Part shown: positions 1-9,149 of the stretch, piece by piece | Layout of the letters: the number at the start of each line of letters is the position of its first letter | How positions within the stretch are numbered: the first letter of the stretch is position 1 | NCBI GenBank assembly: GCA_022763185.1 | Contig: JALEGL010000006.1 | Location: 124,001 to 188,000 of the forward strand | From: a bacterium | GTDB lineage: Bacteria > Bdellovibrionota_G > JALEGL01 | Length of the DNA stretch: 64,000 nucleotides | Reading direction: 5' to 3' | Program-made: the position numbers and the translations under genes | The notes under the pieces: generated by a model | What the model saw: only the letters and a program-made list of their open reading frames with translations | Databases searched by the model: none | Told to the model about the DNA's origin: nothing

Positions 1-144
1 GCTATTGACCAAGGCTACGCTTTAGACATTAAAGAAGGGTGTGACCTGGAAAGAGACTTGTTTGCCTCTTGTTTTGAAACTGCAGAACAACAAGAAGGCA
101 TGGAAGCATTTATCAATAAAAGAAAGGCAGTGTTTCAGCGATGA
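1..144 (+). CDS. Enoyl-CoA hydratase/crotonase family protein, C-terminal fragment
   Basis: The first 47 codons form an open frame that is already running at the window edge and stops at 142-144. The peptide ends with EGMEAFINKRKAVF, the usual C-terminus of crotonase-fold enoyl-CoA hydratases (EGmxAFxeKRxpxF). It would hydrate 2-enoyl-CoA in beta-oxidation or branched-chain acyl-CoA breakdown. The stop overlaps the next start (ATGA), so it is co-translated with the acyl-CoA dehydrogenase. The catalytic glutamates lie outside the window, so the exact substrate class cannot be judged. Confidence 0.8.
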   Translation, partial: AIDQGYALDIKEGCDLERDLFASCFETAEQQEGMEAFINKRKAVFQR

Positions 145-1289
145 ACTTTGAATTAACGACAGAACAACAAGAAATAAGAAATTTAGTCCGTGACTTTGCA
201 GAAAAAGAACTGCGACCCATTATTAAAAAAACAGATCAAGAGCATTGTTTTCCTGCAGAACAAGTGAAACAGTTGGGTGAAATGGGCTTAATGGGCGTGT
301 GTATTCCAACAGAGTACGGGGGGGCAGGGATGGATCCTGTTTCTTATGCTATTGTGATAGAGGAGTTGGCCAGAGTATGTCCGTCTACATCCGTGATAAC
401 ATCTGTGAACAATTCATTGGTTTCTGAAGTGATCAAAAATTTTGGCACAGAAGAACAAAAGCAAAAGTTCTTGATTCCTCTAGCCAAAGGCGAACACTTA
501 GGGGCTTATTGCTTAACTGAACCGCAATCCGGTTCAGACGCGGGCAATCAAAAGACGATTGCGGTGCGTGAAGGTGATGATTACATTATTAACGGTGCTA
601 AAAACTGGATTACCAATGGCCCACAAAGTGATACCTTGATTTTATTTTGTCTAACCCAACCGGAGTTAGGCAATAAGGGCATCACCGCTTTTATTATTCC
701 TACAACAACTCAGGGCGTAGAGATTGGAAAAGACGAAGATAAAATGGGGATTAGAGGATCGGGTACTTGTACCATAAGTTTCAATGAAGTCCGTGTGCCT
801 GTTACCCAGCGCTTGGGAGAAGAAAAAGAAGGTTTTAAAATAGCCATGATGACTTTGGACAATGGCCGTATTGGTATTGGCGCCCAAGCTTTAGGGATTG
901 CGCAAGCAGCTTTAGAAGAAGCTGTTAAATATTCTAAAGAAAGAAAGCAGTTTGATCAGAGTTTAAGTCAATTTCAAGGCATTCGTTGGATGTTGGCCGA
1001 TATGGCAACGGATGTTGAGTCTGCACGCTTGATGGTTTATCAAGCAGCCTATAAAAAGTGGAAAAATCAAAACTATTCCAAGTATTCGGCTATGGCCAAG
1101 CTTTTTGCATCTGAAGCTTCTTCAAGGGTGTGCAATCAAGCTTTACAGATTCATGGTGGATACGGATATATTAAAGAATATCCTTTGGAGCGTTTTTTGC
1201 GAGATGCAAGAATTACAGAAATCTATGAAGGTACCAGTGAAATCCAACGCTTGGTGATTGCCAATCGCTTGATTAAAGAGTATGCATAG
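141..1289 (+). CDS. Acyl-CoA dehydrogenase
   Basis: 382 aa, full length for the short/medium-chain acyl-CoA dehydrogenase family. It is a FAD flavoprotein that oxidises acyl-CoA to 2-enoyl-CoA and passes electrons to ETF. Visible features are the N-terminal helical domain, the family signature around CLTEPQSGSDAG, the flavin-contacting WITNG segment, and the C-terminal YEGTSEIQR motif. In that motif Glu363 sits at the usual catalytic-base position of short-chain and butyryl-type enzymes. It overlaps the preceding crotonase gene by 4 nt and lies 37 nt before the mutase large subunit. Context suggests a short or branched acyl-CoA substrate. The exact chain length is not decidable from sequence. 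Confidence 0.93.
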   Translation: MNFELTTEQQEIRNLVRDFAEKELRPIIKKTDQEHCFPAEQVKQLGEMGLMGVCIPTEYGGAGMDPVSYAIVIEELARVCPSTSVITSVNNSLVSEVIKNFGTEEQKQKFLIPLAKGEHLGAYCLTEPQSGSDAGNQKTIAVREGDDYIINGAKNWITNGPQSDTLILFCLTQPELGNKGITAFIIPTTTQGVEIGKDEDKMGIRGSGTCTISFNEVRVPVTQRLGEEKEGFKIAMMTLDNGRIGIGAQALGIAQAALEEAVKYSKERKQFDQSLSQFQGIRWMLADMATDVESARLMVYQAAYKKWKNQNYSKYSAMAKLFASEASSRVCNQALQIHGGYGYIKEYPLERFLRDARITEIYEGTSEIQRLVIANRLIKEYA

Positions 1290-1326
1290 TCTTAGAAGAA
1301 GTGAAGATTGAGGAAGGATAGAGCCC

Positions 1327-3003
1327 ATGGCTGATGATAAAACCAAAAGTTTAAAACAAGCCTTTGCTGACTGGGAAAGCAATGAGCTTGCAAAAGTTTT
1401 AGAAAAACGTCCTGAACGGCAAGAAGAATTCTATACTCTATCAGACAAGCCGGTCAAGCGTCTGTACACACCATTAGATAATGAAAATCTCGACTTAGAA
1501 AAAGATTTGTCTTTGCCTGGTCAGTATCCATACACGCGCGGTGTGCATGAAACCATGTACAGAGGCAAGTTGTGGACCATGCGTCAGTTTGCCGGTTTTG
1601 GTACAGCTAAAGATACCAATAAACGTTTTAGATATCTATTAAGCCAAGGACAAACGGGTCTTTCTGTTGCATTTCATATGCCCACCATTATGGGCTATGA
1701 CTCTGATCATGACCGTTCTCGTGGAGAAGTTGGAAAAACAGGGGTATCAATTGATACCTTGGAAGATATGGAAACATTGTTTGAAGGGATTCCCTTGGAT
1801 GAAGTAACCACTTCCATGACCATCAATGCCCCAGCAACAATTTTGTATGCCATGTACCTGGCGGTTGCAGAAAAACAAGGGGTTCCTTGGACGAAAGTGC
1901 GTGGGACAACCCAAAACGATATTTTAAAAGAATACATTGCACAAAAATCATGGATTTATCCACCCAAACCTTCCATGCGATTAATTGTGGATATGATGGA
2001 GTTTTCCAGTAAAGAGGTACCGGGTTGGAACACCATTTCAATTTCTGGCTACCATATCCGTGAAGCCGGCTCTACCGCAGCTCAAGAGTTAGCCTTTACT
2101 TTGGCAGATGGTATTGCATATGTACAAGCTGGTATTGAAAGAGGAATGGATGTTGATGACTTTGCGCCACGTTTGTCTTACTTTTTTAATGCCCACAATG
2201 ATTTTTTTGAAGAAATTGGAAAGTTCAGAGCGGCAAGAAGAATTTGGGCACGGACCATGAAAGAACGTTTTGGTGCCAAGAACCCAAAGAGTTTAATGTG
2301 CAGGTTTCACACCCAAACAGCGGGCTGCTCTTTAACAGCTCAGCAGCCTTACAACAATGTGGTTAGAACCACCATGCAGGCCTTATCAGCGGTTTTAGGT
2401 GGAACCCAGTCTTTGCATACCAATTCTTTGGATGAAACCTTGGCCTTACCTACAGAAGAAACGGCAAGGCTGGCTTTAAGAACTCAGCAAGTGATTGCTG
2501 AAGAGTCTGGCGTAGCTTCAACCATAGATCCTTTAGGCGGTAGCTATTTTGTAGAAGCCATGACCGATAGTATTGAAAAAGATGCTTTGGCTTATATCGA
2601 AAAAATTGATGCCATGGGTGGTATGATAGAAGCCATTGAAAAAGGTTACCCGCAACGTGAAATTGGCAACTCTGCTTACAAGTTTCAAAAACAGGTGGAA
2701 CGGGGTGAAAAAACAGTTGTTGGCGTGAACAAATATTTGGTTGATGAAGAAGAAGATATTCCTACCTTGGTGGTGGATGAAAAAGTAGAAGCTGAGCAAA
2801 TTGAAAACGTTAAGCGTATTAAGCAAAGCAGGGATAATGCAAAGGTGGAAGAAAGTTTGCGTAACTTAAATGCAGCCAGCAAAACCCAAGAAAACTTAAT
2901 GCCGTATATTATTGAGGCTGTTCGCAATTATGCGTCTTTGGGTGAGATTTGTGATGTGTTTAGAGAAAACTTTGGTGAGTACCACGATCCTAAGTGGTTG
3001 TAG
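1327..3003 (+). CDS. B12-dependent acyl-CoA mutase large subunit, isobutyryl-CoA mutase type
   Basis: 558 aa, matching the catalytic TIM-barrel subunit of two-part methylmalonyl-CoA mutase-family enzymes. The B12-binding domain is a separate protein encoded just downstream. The conserved HETMYRG, GYDSD, NDILKE, PPKPSMR and SISGYH blocks are present. At the two positions that set specificity, the protein has Phe88 (in RQFAGF) and Gln206 (in KEYIAQK), where methylmalonyl-CoA mutase has Tyr89 and Arg207. His243 aligns with the conserved active-site His244. Phe plus Gln is the published signature of isobutyryl-CoA mutase (IcmA), which interconverts isobutyryl-CoA and n-butyryl-CoA. The Arg that binds the methylmalonyl carboxylate is absent. 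Automatic annotation will probably call it methylmalonyl-CoA mutase. No MeaB-type chaperone gene is in the window. Confidence 0.9.
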   Translation: MADDKTKSLKQAFADWESNELAKVLEKRPERQEEFYTLSDKPVKRLYTPLDNENLDLEKDLSLPGQYPYTRGVHETMYRGKLWTMRQFAGFGTAKDTNKRFRYLLSQGQTGLSVAFHMPTIMGYDSDHDRSRGEVGKTGVSIDTLEDMETLFEGIPLDEVTTSMTINAPATILYAMYLAVAEKQGVPWTKVRGTTQNDILKEYIAQKSWIYPPKPSMRLIVDMMEFSSKEVPGWNTISISGYHIREAGSTAAQELAFTLADGIAYVQAGIERGMDVDDFAPRLSYFFNAHNDFFEEIGKFRAARRIWARTMKERFGAKNPKSLMCRFHTQTAGCSLTAQQPYNNVVRTTMQALSAVLGGTQSLHTNSLDETLALPTEETARLALRTQQVIAEESGVASTIDPLGGSYFVEAMTDSIEKDALAYIEKIDAMGGMIEAIEKGYPQREIGNSAYKFQKQVERGEKTVVGVNKYLVDEEEDIPTLVVDEKVEAEQIENVKRIKQSRDNAKVEESLRNLNAASKTQENLMPYIIEAVRNYASLGEICDVFRENFGEYHDPKWL

Positions 3004-3022
3004 AAATTGAAAGGATGTCTGA

Positions 3023-3430
3023 ATGAGTCAGTTAAGAATATTGGTGGCCAAACCCGGTCTTGATGGTCATGATAGAGGGGCTAAAGTTGTTGCAAGAGCG
3101 CTTAGAGACGCTGGATTTGAAGTGATTTACACCGGCTTGCATCAAACCCCACAAATGATTGTGGATGCAGCGGTTGATGAGGACGTTGATGCAGTGAGTA
3201 TGTCCGTCTTGTCTGGGGCGCATATGTTTTTGTTTCCTGAAGTCATAAAGTTACTGAAAGAAAAAAATGCCAGTGATATTGCTGTTTTTGGTGGTGGTAT
3301 TATTCCTGACGAAGATATTCCTAAGCTGTATGAACAAGGTGTAGCTAAAATATTTACTCCAGGGGTTTCTTTAGAAGAAATAACAACTTGGGTAAGAGAG
3401 AATGTAAAATCAACGAAAGGAATAAGTTGA
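3023..3430 (+). CDS. B12-binding small subunit of acyl-CoA mutase
   Basis: 135 aa, the size of a free cobalamin-binding subunit (IcmB/HcmB/MCM C-terminal domain). The DGHDRG motif (DxHxxG, His16 as lower axial cobalt ligand), SVLSG and FGGGI are all present in the expected order. It begins 19 nt after the large-subunit gene and should form the holoenzyme with it. A degenerate copy of its last codons, in frame with its own stop, lies 95 nt downstream (3520-3570). This copy suggests a second subunit gene once stood here. Confidence 0.93.
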   Translation: MSQLRILVAKPGLDGHDRGAKVVARALRDAGFEVIYTGLHQTPQMIVDAAVDEDVDAVSMSVLSGAHMFLFPEVIKLLKEKNASDIAVFGGGIIPDEDIPKLYEQGVAKIFTPGVSLEEITTWVRENVKSTKGIS

Positions 3431-3519
3431 TAAAAAGCTCACGGGAGTGAAAAAACGGAAACCGCGTTTGCGTTTTTGAAAGGGTCGTGAGACCCTCTGA
3501 AGAAAAGAGCGAAGCGGGA
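3431..3519. repeat. Dispersed palindromic intergenic repeat, copy 1
   Basis: Non-coding insert between the B12-subunit stop and the vestigial 3' end. It contains an inverted repeat around AAAAACG...CGTTTTT (3451-3477), then a short hairpin AGGGTC-GTGA-GACCCT (3481-3496), and ends in AAAGAGCGAAGCGGGA (3504-3519). The same 16-base tail, also preceded by CCCTCT and a similar A/T hairpin, abuts the tRNA-Leu gene at 24742-24757. The shared order of parts suggests one small mobile or REP-like family. The left boundary is uncertain. Confidence 0.5.
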
Positions 3520-3570
3520 GAAGAAAACACCAGCTGGGTTAGAGACAACGTAAAGTCAACGAAAGGATAA
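3520..3570 (+). pseudogene. Vestigial 3' end of a second B12-binding subunit gene
   Basis: The frame reads EENTSWVRDNVKSTKG then stop, matching [16 protein letters not shown] at the end of the intact subunit. About 39 of 48 aligned bases agree. Seven of nine differences fall at third codon positions, so both copies evolved as coding sequence. This is therefore more likely the stump of a diverged paralogue than a fresh target-site duplication. Its AAGGA (3563-3567) now serves as ribosome binding site for the next gene. Confidence 0.55.
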
Positions 3571-3575
3571 AATAG

Positions 3576-4715
3576 ATGGATTTCGATCTCAATGAAAATC
3601 ACAAAATGATTCAAAATATGGTTCGTGAGTTTGCCCAAAATGAAATTAAACCAGGCGCTGCAGAGCGTGATGAGAGTAGAGAGTTTCCCATGGAAATTTG
3701 TAAAAAGTTGGGTGAATTGGGTTTGATGGGTCTGACCGTGGAAGAAAAGTTTGGTGGTTCAGAGATGGACGTTACTAGTTTTGCCATTGTAGTAGAAGAA
3801 GTAGCCAAAGTAGATGGTTCTGTGGCTCTGACAATTGCATCACACAATGGTTTGTGTTGCGGACATATCAGTCTTGCAGGTAATGATGAGCAAAAACAAA
3901 AGTACTTGCCAAAACTTGCTTCAGCAGAGCACTTGGGGGCATGGTGTTTGACTGAACCGGATTCAGGATCTGATGCACTGGCCATGAAAACAACCGCAAC
4001 TTTGGATGGTGATGATTATATTATTAATGGCTCTAAAATGTTTATTACCCAAGGGTCCGTTGCGCAAACGTATGTTGTGATTACAAATACAATCATTGAA
4101 GGTGAAGATAAAGGTCCTTCTGCATTTGTTGTGGAAAGAAATAGTAGTGGTCTCACACCGGGTAAGCCAGAAGATAAACTAGGGTTAAAATCAAGTGATA
4201 CAGCCTCAGTCAGTTTTGATAATGTCAGGGTGTCTAAGGCTAACCTTTTAGGAGAAGTGGGACAAGGGTTCAAAGATGCTTTAAAAATTTTGGACAAAGG
4301 AAGAGTTGTCATTGGTGCCATGGCTTTAGGTTTAGGTAAAGCGGCTTTGGAAGAAGCCACCAAGTACTCCATTGAAAGAACTGCTTTTGGTAAACCTATT
4401 TCCAAATTTCAAGCCATACAGTGGAAACTGGCAGATGCTGCGACAGAGCTTGAAGTTGCCGATGTTTTATTGAAAAGAGCATCGAGCTTACATGATCAAA
4501 AAAAATACGCTAAAAAAGAATCCTCCATGGCCAAACTGTATGCTTCAGAAGCAGCTTGGAGAGCGTGTAATATGGCGATTCAAGTGCATGGCGGCTATGG
4601 TTATGTTTCTGAATATCCGGTAGAGCGTTTTTATAGAGATGTGAAACTGTGCGAGATTGGTGAAGGAACCAGTCAAATTCAAAGAGAAGTTATTTCTAGA
4701 GAAATCCTCAAGTAG
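3576..4715 (+). CDS. Acyl-CoA dehydrogenase (second paralogue)
   Basis: 379 aa, full-length FAD acyl-CoA dehydrogenase. It shows CLTEPDSGSDA, MFITQGS and the C-terminal GEGTSQIQR motif, with Glu363 at the catalytic-base position, and the conserved VHGGYGY block before it. It is clearly paralogous to the gene at 141 but well diverged, so the two probably take different short or branched acyl-CoAs. AAGGA eight bases upstream supports the ATG at 3576. Together with the crotonase and mutase it forms a branched/short-chain acyl-CoA catabolic operon. Confidence 0.93.
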   Translation: MDFDLNENHKMIQNMVREFAQNEIKPGAAERDESREFPMEICKKLGELGLMGLTVEEKFGGSEMDVTSFAIVVEEVAKVDGSVALTIASHNGLCCGHISLAGNDEQKQKYLPKLASAEHLGAWCLTEPDSGSDALAMKTTATLDGDDYIINGSKMFITQGSVAQTYVVITNTIIEGEDKGPSAFVVERNSSGLTPGKPEDKLGLKSSDTASVSFDNVRVSKANLLGEVGQGFKDALKILDKGRVVIGAMALGLGKAALEEATKYSIERTAFGKPISKFQAIQWKLADAATELEVADVLLKRASSLHDQKKYAKKESSMAKLYASEAAWRACNMAIQVHGGYGYVSEYPVERFYRDVKLCEIGEGTSQIQREVISREILK

Positions 4716-4735
4716 GGTATACACTGATTGCCAGC

Positions 4736-5404
4736 ATGACAGAAACTTTAGTACAAGCTTATAATTACTTGGCCAAAGGTGGGCCAGTTATGATTTTAAT
4801 TGGCTTGTGTTCTATTGTTGCTGTGGCCATTGTGATTGAAAGATATTTAGCTCTAAAAAAAACAGTTATTTTCCCAAAGCCCATGATGCGATCCTTTAAT
4901 GAAAGCATGCGCAAAAAAGACTGGCAAAGTATTGCTCAATTGTCTCAAGTTTACGATGTTCCCTTAACACGCTTAAGTTCTTTGGTCTTAAGCCATGGCA
5001 ATAGTAATTACCAACAAAAAAAAGATGCTGTAGAAATGCAGGGACGCTTAGAGCTTGAAGGCTTGGAAAAAAATTTAAATCTTCTGGGCAGTATTGCCAG
5101 TATTTCACCTTTATTAGGCTTATTAGGAACCGTAACCGGGATGATTAAGACCTTTGCAGCAATTAAGCTGGTAGGTGTTGGTGACCCTTTAGAGCTTTCT
5201 GCCGGTATTTCAGAGGCATTATTAAACACAGCCGCTGGCTTATTGGTAGCGATTCCTGCATATGTTTTGCATCGTCACTTTTACAAAAAAATTGATCATT
5301 ATGGATTAAAACTTGAAGAATTGTCACAAAGTTTGTTGAATAATTTTAAGACCAAGGAAAATGACACCTCAGTGCAAGACAATAAGCACAAAAAAGAATC
5401 ATGA
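4736..5404 (+). CDS. MotA/TolQ/ExbB-family proton channel protein
   Basis: 222 aa inner-membrane protein with the three-helix layout of the ExbB/TolQ family. The helices are near residues 16-36, 106-132 and 148-170. The family-typical stretch ISPLLGLLGTVTGMI lies in helix 2, and the conserved LLNTAAGLLVAIPA in helix 3. It would form the stator that couples proton flow to a periplasmic partner. It overlaps the ExbD-like gene by 4 nt (ATGA). No TonB or TolA homologue is visible nearby, so its client is unknown. Its place inside an acyl-CoA operon is odd. Confidence 0.9.
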   Translation: MTETLVQAYNYLAKGGPVMILIGLCSIVAVAIVIERYLALKKTVIFPKPMMRSFNESMRKKDWQSIAQLSQVYDVPLTRLSSLVLSHGNSNYQQKKDAVEMQGRLELEGLEKNLNLLGSIASISPLLGLLGTVTGMIKTFAAIKLVGVGDPLELSAGISEALLNTAAGLLVAIPAYVLHRHFYKKIDHYGLKLEELSQSLLNNFKTKENDTSVQDNKHKKES

Positions 5405-5799
5405 AGTTTAGACAGACAAGTAATAAATTGAGAGATGTGGAAATATCGTTAACCCCGTTGATTGATTTGTTTTTAAATATTTTGGTTTTCTTTTTGATCT
5501 CTACATCTTTTAGTCAAAACAAATGGATTCAAATTAATTTACCCAAGACTGAGTCTGGAGAAGTATCAACAGAGAACAAAATACTAGCGATAGCGCTAGA
5601 TAATAACAACGGAGTTTTTTTAAATAAAGAGAAAATCAGTCAGGATTCTCTTATTGAGACTTTAAGCCGTCAGCAAGACAAGTCTATACCGGTTATTTTA
5701 GCTGCAGATGAATTGGCAGCACATGGAAAAGTTATGCAAATTCTTGATCAAATAAAACTAGCAGGTTTAAATAATATTAGTGTATTGAGCACGGAATAA
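5401..5799 (+). CDS. ExbD/TolR-family biopolymer transport protein
   Basis: 132 aa with a short cytoplasmic N-terminus, one transmembrane helix (about residues 19-37) and a periplasmic domain. The conserved LTPLIDLFLNILVFFL segment carries the membrane aspartate used for proton transfer (Asp22 in PLIDL). It pairs with the preceding ExbB-like channel, which it overlaps by 4 nt, and its stop touches the next open frame (TAATG). Whether it serves TonB-, Tol- or another envelope process cannot be said from the window. Confidence 0.9.
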   Translation: MKFRQTSNKLRDVEISLTPLIDLFLNILVFFLISTSFSQNKWIQINLPKTESGEVSTENKILAIALDNNNGVFLNKEKISQDSLIETLSRQQDKSIPVILAADELAAHGKVMQILDQIKLAGLNNISVLSTE

Positions 5800-5813
5800 T
5801 GACTGGAGAAAAA

Positions 5814-7787
5814 ATGAGTAGAGTAAAATTGTGGGAAGGCAGTGAAGCGTTTAAGCAGTCTTCTAACATGAGTGATTTCATAAATGATGTAAACCATCAG
5901 ACTAAAGAAAATATTCAAAGCTATGATGATTTATATCAGTGGTCTGTGAATAATACTGATCAGTTTTGGACTCAATTACTTCATTATTCCAAATTACACA
6001 CGCAAGGTGAATATAAAAAAGTTAAAAGCCAGGAAACCATGCCAGGAGTAAACTGGTTTGAGGGCTTAAAATTAAACTTTGCTCAGAATATTTTGGCTTA
6101 TTACCAAGCCAACCCCGAAGAAAATGCTATTTGTAGTTTTTTAGAAAACGGTGCCAAAAGTAAAATCTCAGGGCAAGAATTAATTGATCAAGTAAAATCT
6201 TTAGCCAATTATTTAAGGAATCACGGTGTAGAAAAAGGTGACCGGGTTGTAGGTATTTGTTCAAATACAGTTGAACCAGTTGTAGCTATGTTAGCGGCAA
6301 CAAGTTTAGGTGCCATATGGGCATCATGTTCTCCAGAGTTTGGGCAAAGTACAGTTTTGGATCGTTTAGAGCAAATCCATCCAAAAGTTGTTATTGCGGT
6401 TGATGGCTACCAATACAATGGTAAGGTATATCATAAACATGAGCAGCTGGTGGATATGATTAACTCTTTAGACAGCGTAGAAAAAGTGATTATCATTCAC
6501 CAAGTGGCCATGAAACATATGTATCCGGCAGATAATTGGTACTCGTGGAGTGATGCCGTTACGCAATATACAGAAGGTGAACTGGAGTTTACACCGATGG
6601 ATTTTAATGATCCAGCTTATATTTTATTTTCATCTGGGACTACAGGTAAGCCTAAGTGTATTGTACATAGTGTGGGTGGTGTTTTATTACAGCATTACAA
6701 AGAATTGGCCTTGCATACCAATCTTAAACCACGTGAGAAGTTTTTTTATTACACCACTACAGGTTGGATGATGTGGAATTGGATGGTTTCTGCCTTGATG
6801 TTAGGAGTTGAGCTGGTTTTATACGATGGCAGTGCAGTGTATCCTGATATGGATAGGTTATGGAGTTTTGTTGATGAGGAAAAAATCAATGTTTTTGGCA
6901 CCAGTGCAAAGTTTATCGATGCTTGCAGAAAAGAGAAAAGTTTTCAACCCAGCTCAGGCAAAGACTTAAGGTGTATTCTCTCAACTGGGTCACCCTTAAT
7001 GTCTGAAAACTTTGATTGGATTTACCAGAAAGTAAAGAAAGATGTTCAACTTTGTTCTATTTCTGGCGGTACTGATATTGTATCGTGTTTCTTTTTAGGT
7101 AATCCATTACGTCCAGTTTATAGAGGCGAGTTACAGTGTGCAGGTTTGGCCATGGATGTTAAAGCTTTTGATGAGCAAGGACAAGCTGTTTATGAAAAAG
7201 AGGCAGAATTGGTTTGTTTGCAACCCGTGCCCAGTATGCCTGTTATGTTTTGGAATGACCCAGACCATGAGCGTTATACCCAAGCTTATTTTTCTACCTA
7301 TGAAAATATGTGGCGCCATGGGGACTATATTGTTTTACTTAAAGATTATGCATGTATTATTTATGGAAGAAGTGATGCAACTCTGAACCCTGGCGGTGTA
7401 AGAATAGGGACTTCAGAAATTTATAGGGTTGTTAATCAATTGGAAGAACTTGAAGACAGTGTTGTTATTGGGCAAGACCATGAAAATGATGTGAGGGTGG
7501 TTTTATTTGTTAAGCTTAAAGGTGAGAACAACTTATCTTCTGATTTAAAACAAAAAATAAAAGATGTTTTGAAACAACAAGCTTCTCCAAGGCATGCGCC
7601 AAGTCTTATTTTTCAGGTCAGTGATATTCCGTATACGGTGAGTGGAAAGAAAGTAGAATTAGCGGTTAAACAAATTATGCATGGACAACTCATTGAAAAT
7701 AAAGGAGCTATTGCCAATCCAGAAGTTTTAGAAGATTTTTATGCCATTAAAAATGAACTTGAAAATTCAAGAAGTATTGTAGCATAA
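5814..7787 (+). CDS. Acetoacetyl-CoA synthetase
   Basis: 657 aa from this start, the usual size of acetoacetate-CoA ligase in the ANL adenylating family. It activates acetoacetate with ATP and CoA. The phosphate-binding motif SSGTTGKPKCIVHS, the GGTDIVSCF block and the C-terminal hinge (NPGGVRIGTSEIYR, then a lysine in VSGKKVELAVK) are all present. An in-frame ATG at 5799 overlaps the previous stop, but GGAG at 5805-5808 sits 5 nt before the ATG at 5814, and MSRVKLWEG resembles the normal N-terminus. It would feed acetoacetate, for example from leucine or ketone-body breakdown, into the acyl-CoA pool. It is the last gene of the operon and converges on the patatin gene. Confidence 0.93.
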   Translation: MSRVKLWEGSEAFKQSSNMSDFINDVNHQTKENIQSYDDLYQWSVNNTDQFWTQLLHYSKLHTQGEYKKVKSQETMPGVNWFEGLKLNFAQNILAYYQANPEENAICSFLENGAKSKISGQELIDQVKSLANYLRNHGVEKGDRVVGICSNTVEPVVAMLAATSLGAIWASCSPEFGQSTVLDRLEQIHPKVVIAVDGYQYNGKVYHKHEQLVDMINSLDSVEKVIIIHQVAMKHMYPADNWYSWSDAVTQYTEGELEFTPMDFNDPAYILFSSGTTGKPKCIVHSVGGVLLQHYKELALHTNLKPREKFFYYTTTGWMMWNWMVSALMLGVELVLYDGSAVYPDMDRLWSFVDEEKINVFGTSAKFIDACRKEKSFQPSSGKDLRCILSTGSPLMSENFDWIYQKVKKDVQLCSISGGTDIVSCFFLGNPLRPVYRGELQCAGLAMDVKAFDEQGQAVYEKEAELVCLQPVPSMPVMFWNDPDHERYTQAYFSTYENMWRHGDYIVLLKDYACIIYGRSDATLNPGGVRIGTSEIYRVVNQLEELEDSVVIGQDHENDVRVVLFVKLKGENNLSSDLKQKIKDVLKQQASPRHAPSLIFQVSDIPYTVSGKKVELAVKQIMHGQLIENKGAIANPEVLEDFYAIKNELENSRSIVA

Positions 7788-7800
7788 AAAAATTATCTTT

Positions 7801-9051
7801 TTATTGAATTGCTTTTTCTGCAAAATCGCAAAGCTCATCATGCTTGGCTTTGGCATCATTATAACCTAAGCGTAATAACTGATTAATAAAAGTAGGTTCA
7901 AAGAGAAAGTAACTTAAGAATTCTGTTCCGCGTTTTTCGTCTATTTCTAAAAGTTTAAGGATGATTTTCTCAATACTCCCTATGCTTTCCATATTTTTAT
8001 AAGACTGTTTGAGTTGTTCATCAACTAGCTTAGATATATTAATACTGGGTTCAATATTAAGAATTTCAATTGGACGGGTATTGGTTTCCTGGCAAAAGTA
8101 CTGATAGTCTTTTTTGCTTAGAAGTTTTTCAGTGATGGCATGAATTTTATTTATTTTATGAACATTATGAACATCGGCTTCAAGTCTATCAATTAGAGCT
8201 GCTTCAAGAAGTTTACCCATAATATCACCAAGGCCAGGTCTCTGGATAGTATCTGACTCAGATATTCTAGGTTGAGAGTTTTCCAGCTCTTCTTCAGCAG
8301 ATGCTGTACCTATAACCAAGACCATATTTCCACCTAAATCTAAAGCAGGTTTAAGCGGAGTTCTTAAGCGTAAACCTCCGTCATTATAATAGGTTTCATC
8401 GATGGTCACGGGAGGAAATAAAACAGGGAGAGCCGCAGAGGCCATGACGTGACGGGCTGTGATTTTCTGAAATCTAAAGTCTGGATTAGCATCAATTTTT
8501 AAATCTGGATGTTTATCAACAAAAATTTCTACCTGGCCAGTATTTAAGTTGGTCGCAGATACTGCAACAGCTTGAATAATCCCTTTTTTAATATTGTTAG
8601 GTATATTTTGAAAGGAGCAATTTTTGGTTAAAAAATTTTGAAAGGGCTTTGTATTAAATAGAGAGCTAAAGCCCAGTTTTTTATCATCTTCTTTGTAAAG
8701 ATCTTTTACACCAAAAAGACTGGCAATCGCTCCAAAAGAGCTTTGGATTAAAAACTTACTGGACGTCATCGGGCCACGTTTATAGATATCTTCAGATTTA
8801 ATGTTAGACCATAGATCATGAAGCTGTTGACCTTGTACAATTGGCTCATGAGCATATGCAGCCATAAATGCTGCATTGATACTTCCTACACTGGCACCAA
8901 CTTGTATTTTAAAAATTAGCTTTTTTGCAAGTTTGGTAGGCAGACCTGTTCTAATATAATGTATAACACCGGCTTCATAAGCTCCACGTGTGCCACCGCC
9001 AGAAAGAACTACTGCAGGAACATTTTTTGGATTTTTAGACCACCACGCCAC
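7801..9051 (-). CDS. Patatin-like phospholipase family protein
   Basis: 416 aa starting at GTG. It carries the patatin oxyanion loop SGGGTRG (residues 17-23), the nucleophile elbow GASVG with Ser54, and the catalytic NDGG with Asp224, giving an intact Ser-Asp dyad. Such proteins hydrolyse acyl esters of phospholipids or other lipids. There is no signal peptide, so it is probably cytoplasmic or peripheral. The C-terminal ~150 residues are less conserved and predicted mostly helical. It is divergent from ftsB and convergent with the acetoacetyl-CoA synthetase gene. Confidence 0.88.
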   Translation of the reverse strand: MAWWSKNPKNVPAVVLSGGGTRGAYEAGVIHYIRTGLPTKLAKKLIFKIQVGASVGSINAAFMAAYAHEPIVQGQQLHDLWSNIKSEDIYKRGPMTSSKFLIQSSFGAIASLFGVKDLYKEDDKKLGFSSLFNTKPFQNFLTKNCSFQNIPNNIKKGIIQAVAVSATNLNTGQVEIFVDKHPDLKIDANPDFRFQKITARHVMASAALPVLFPPVTIDETYYNDGGLRLRTPLKPALDLGGNMVLVIGTASAEEELENSQPRISESDTIQRPGLGDIMGKLLEAALIDRLEADVHNVHKINKIHAITEKLLSKKDYQYFCQETNTRPIEILNIEPSINISKLVDEQLKQSYKNMESIGSIEKIILKLLEIDEKRGTEFLSYFLFEPTFINQLLRLGYNDAKAKHDELCDFAEKAIQ

Positions 9052-9149
9052 AGTGCAAAATTACTATGTAAAATGGATTAACACAATATTACGGTGAAGA
9101 TTGATTAAAATATTGCTGATTTTTTCTACTCCACGTAGAATAAAAATTC

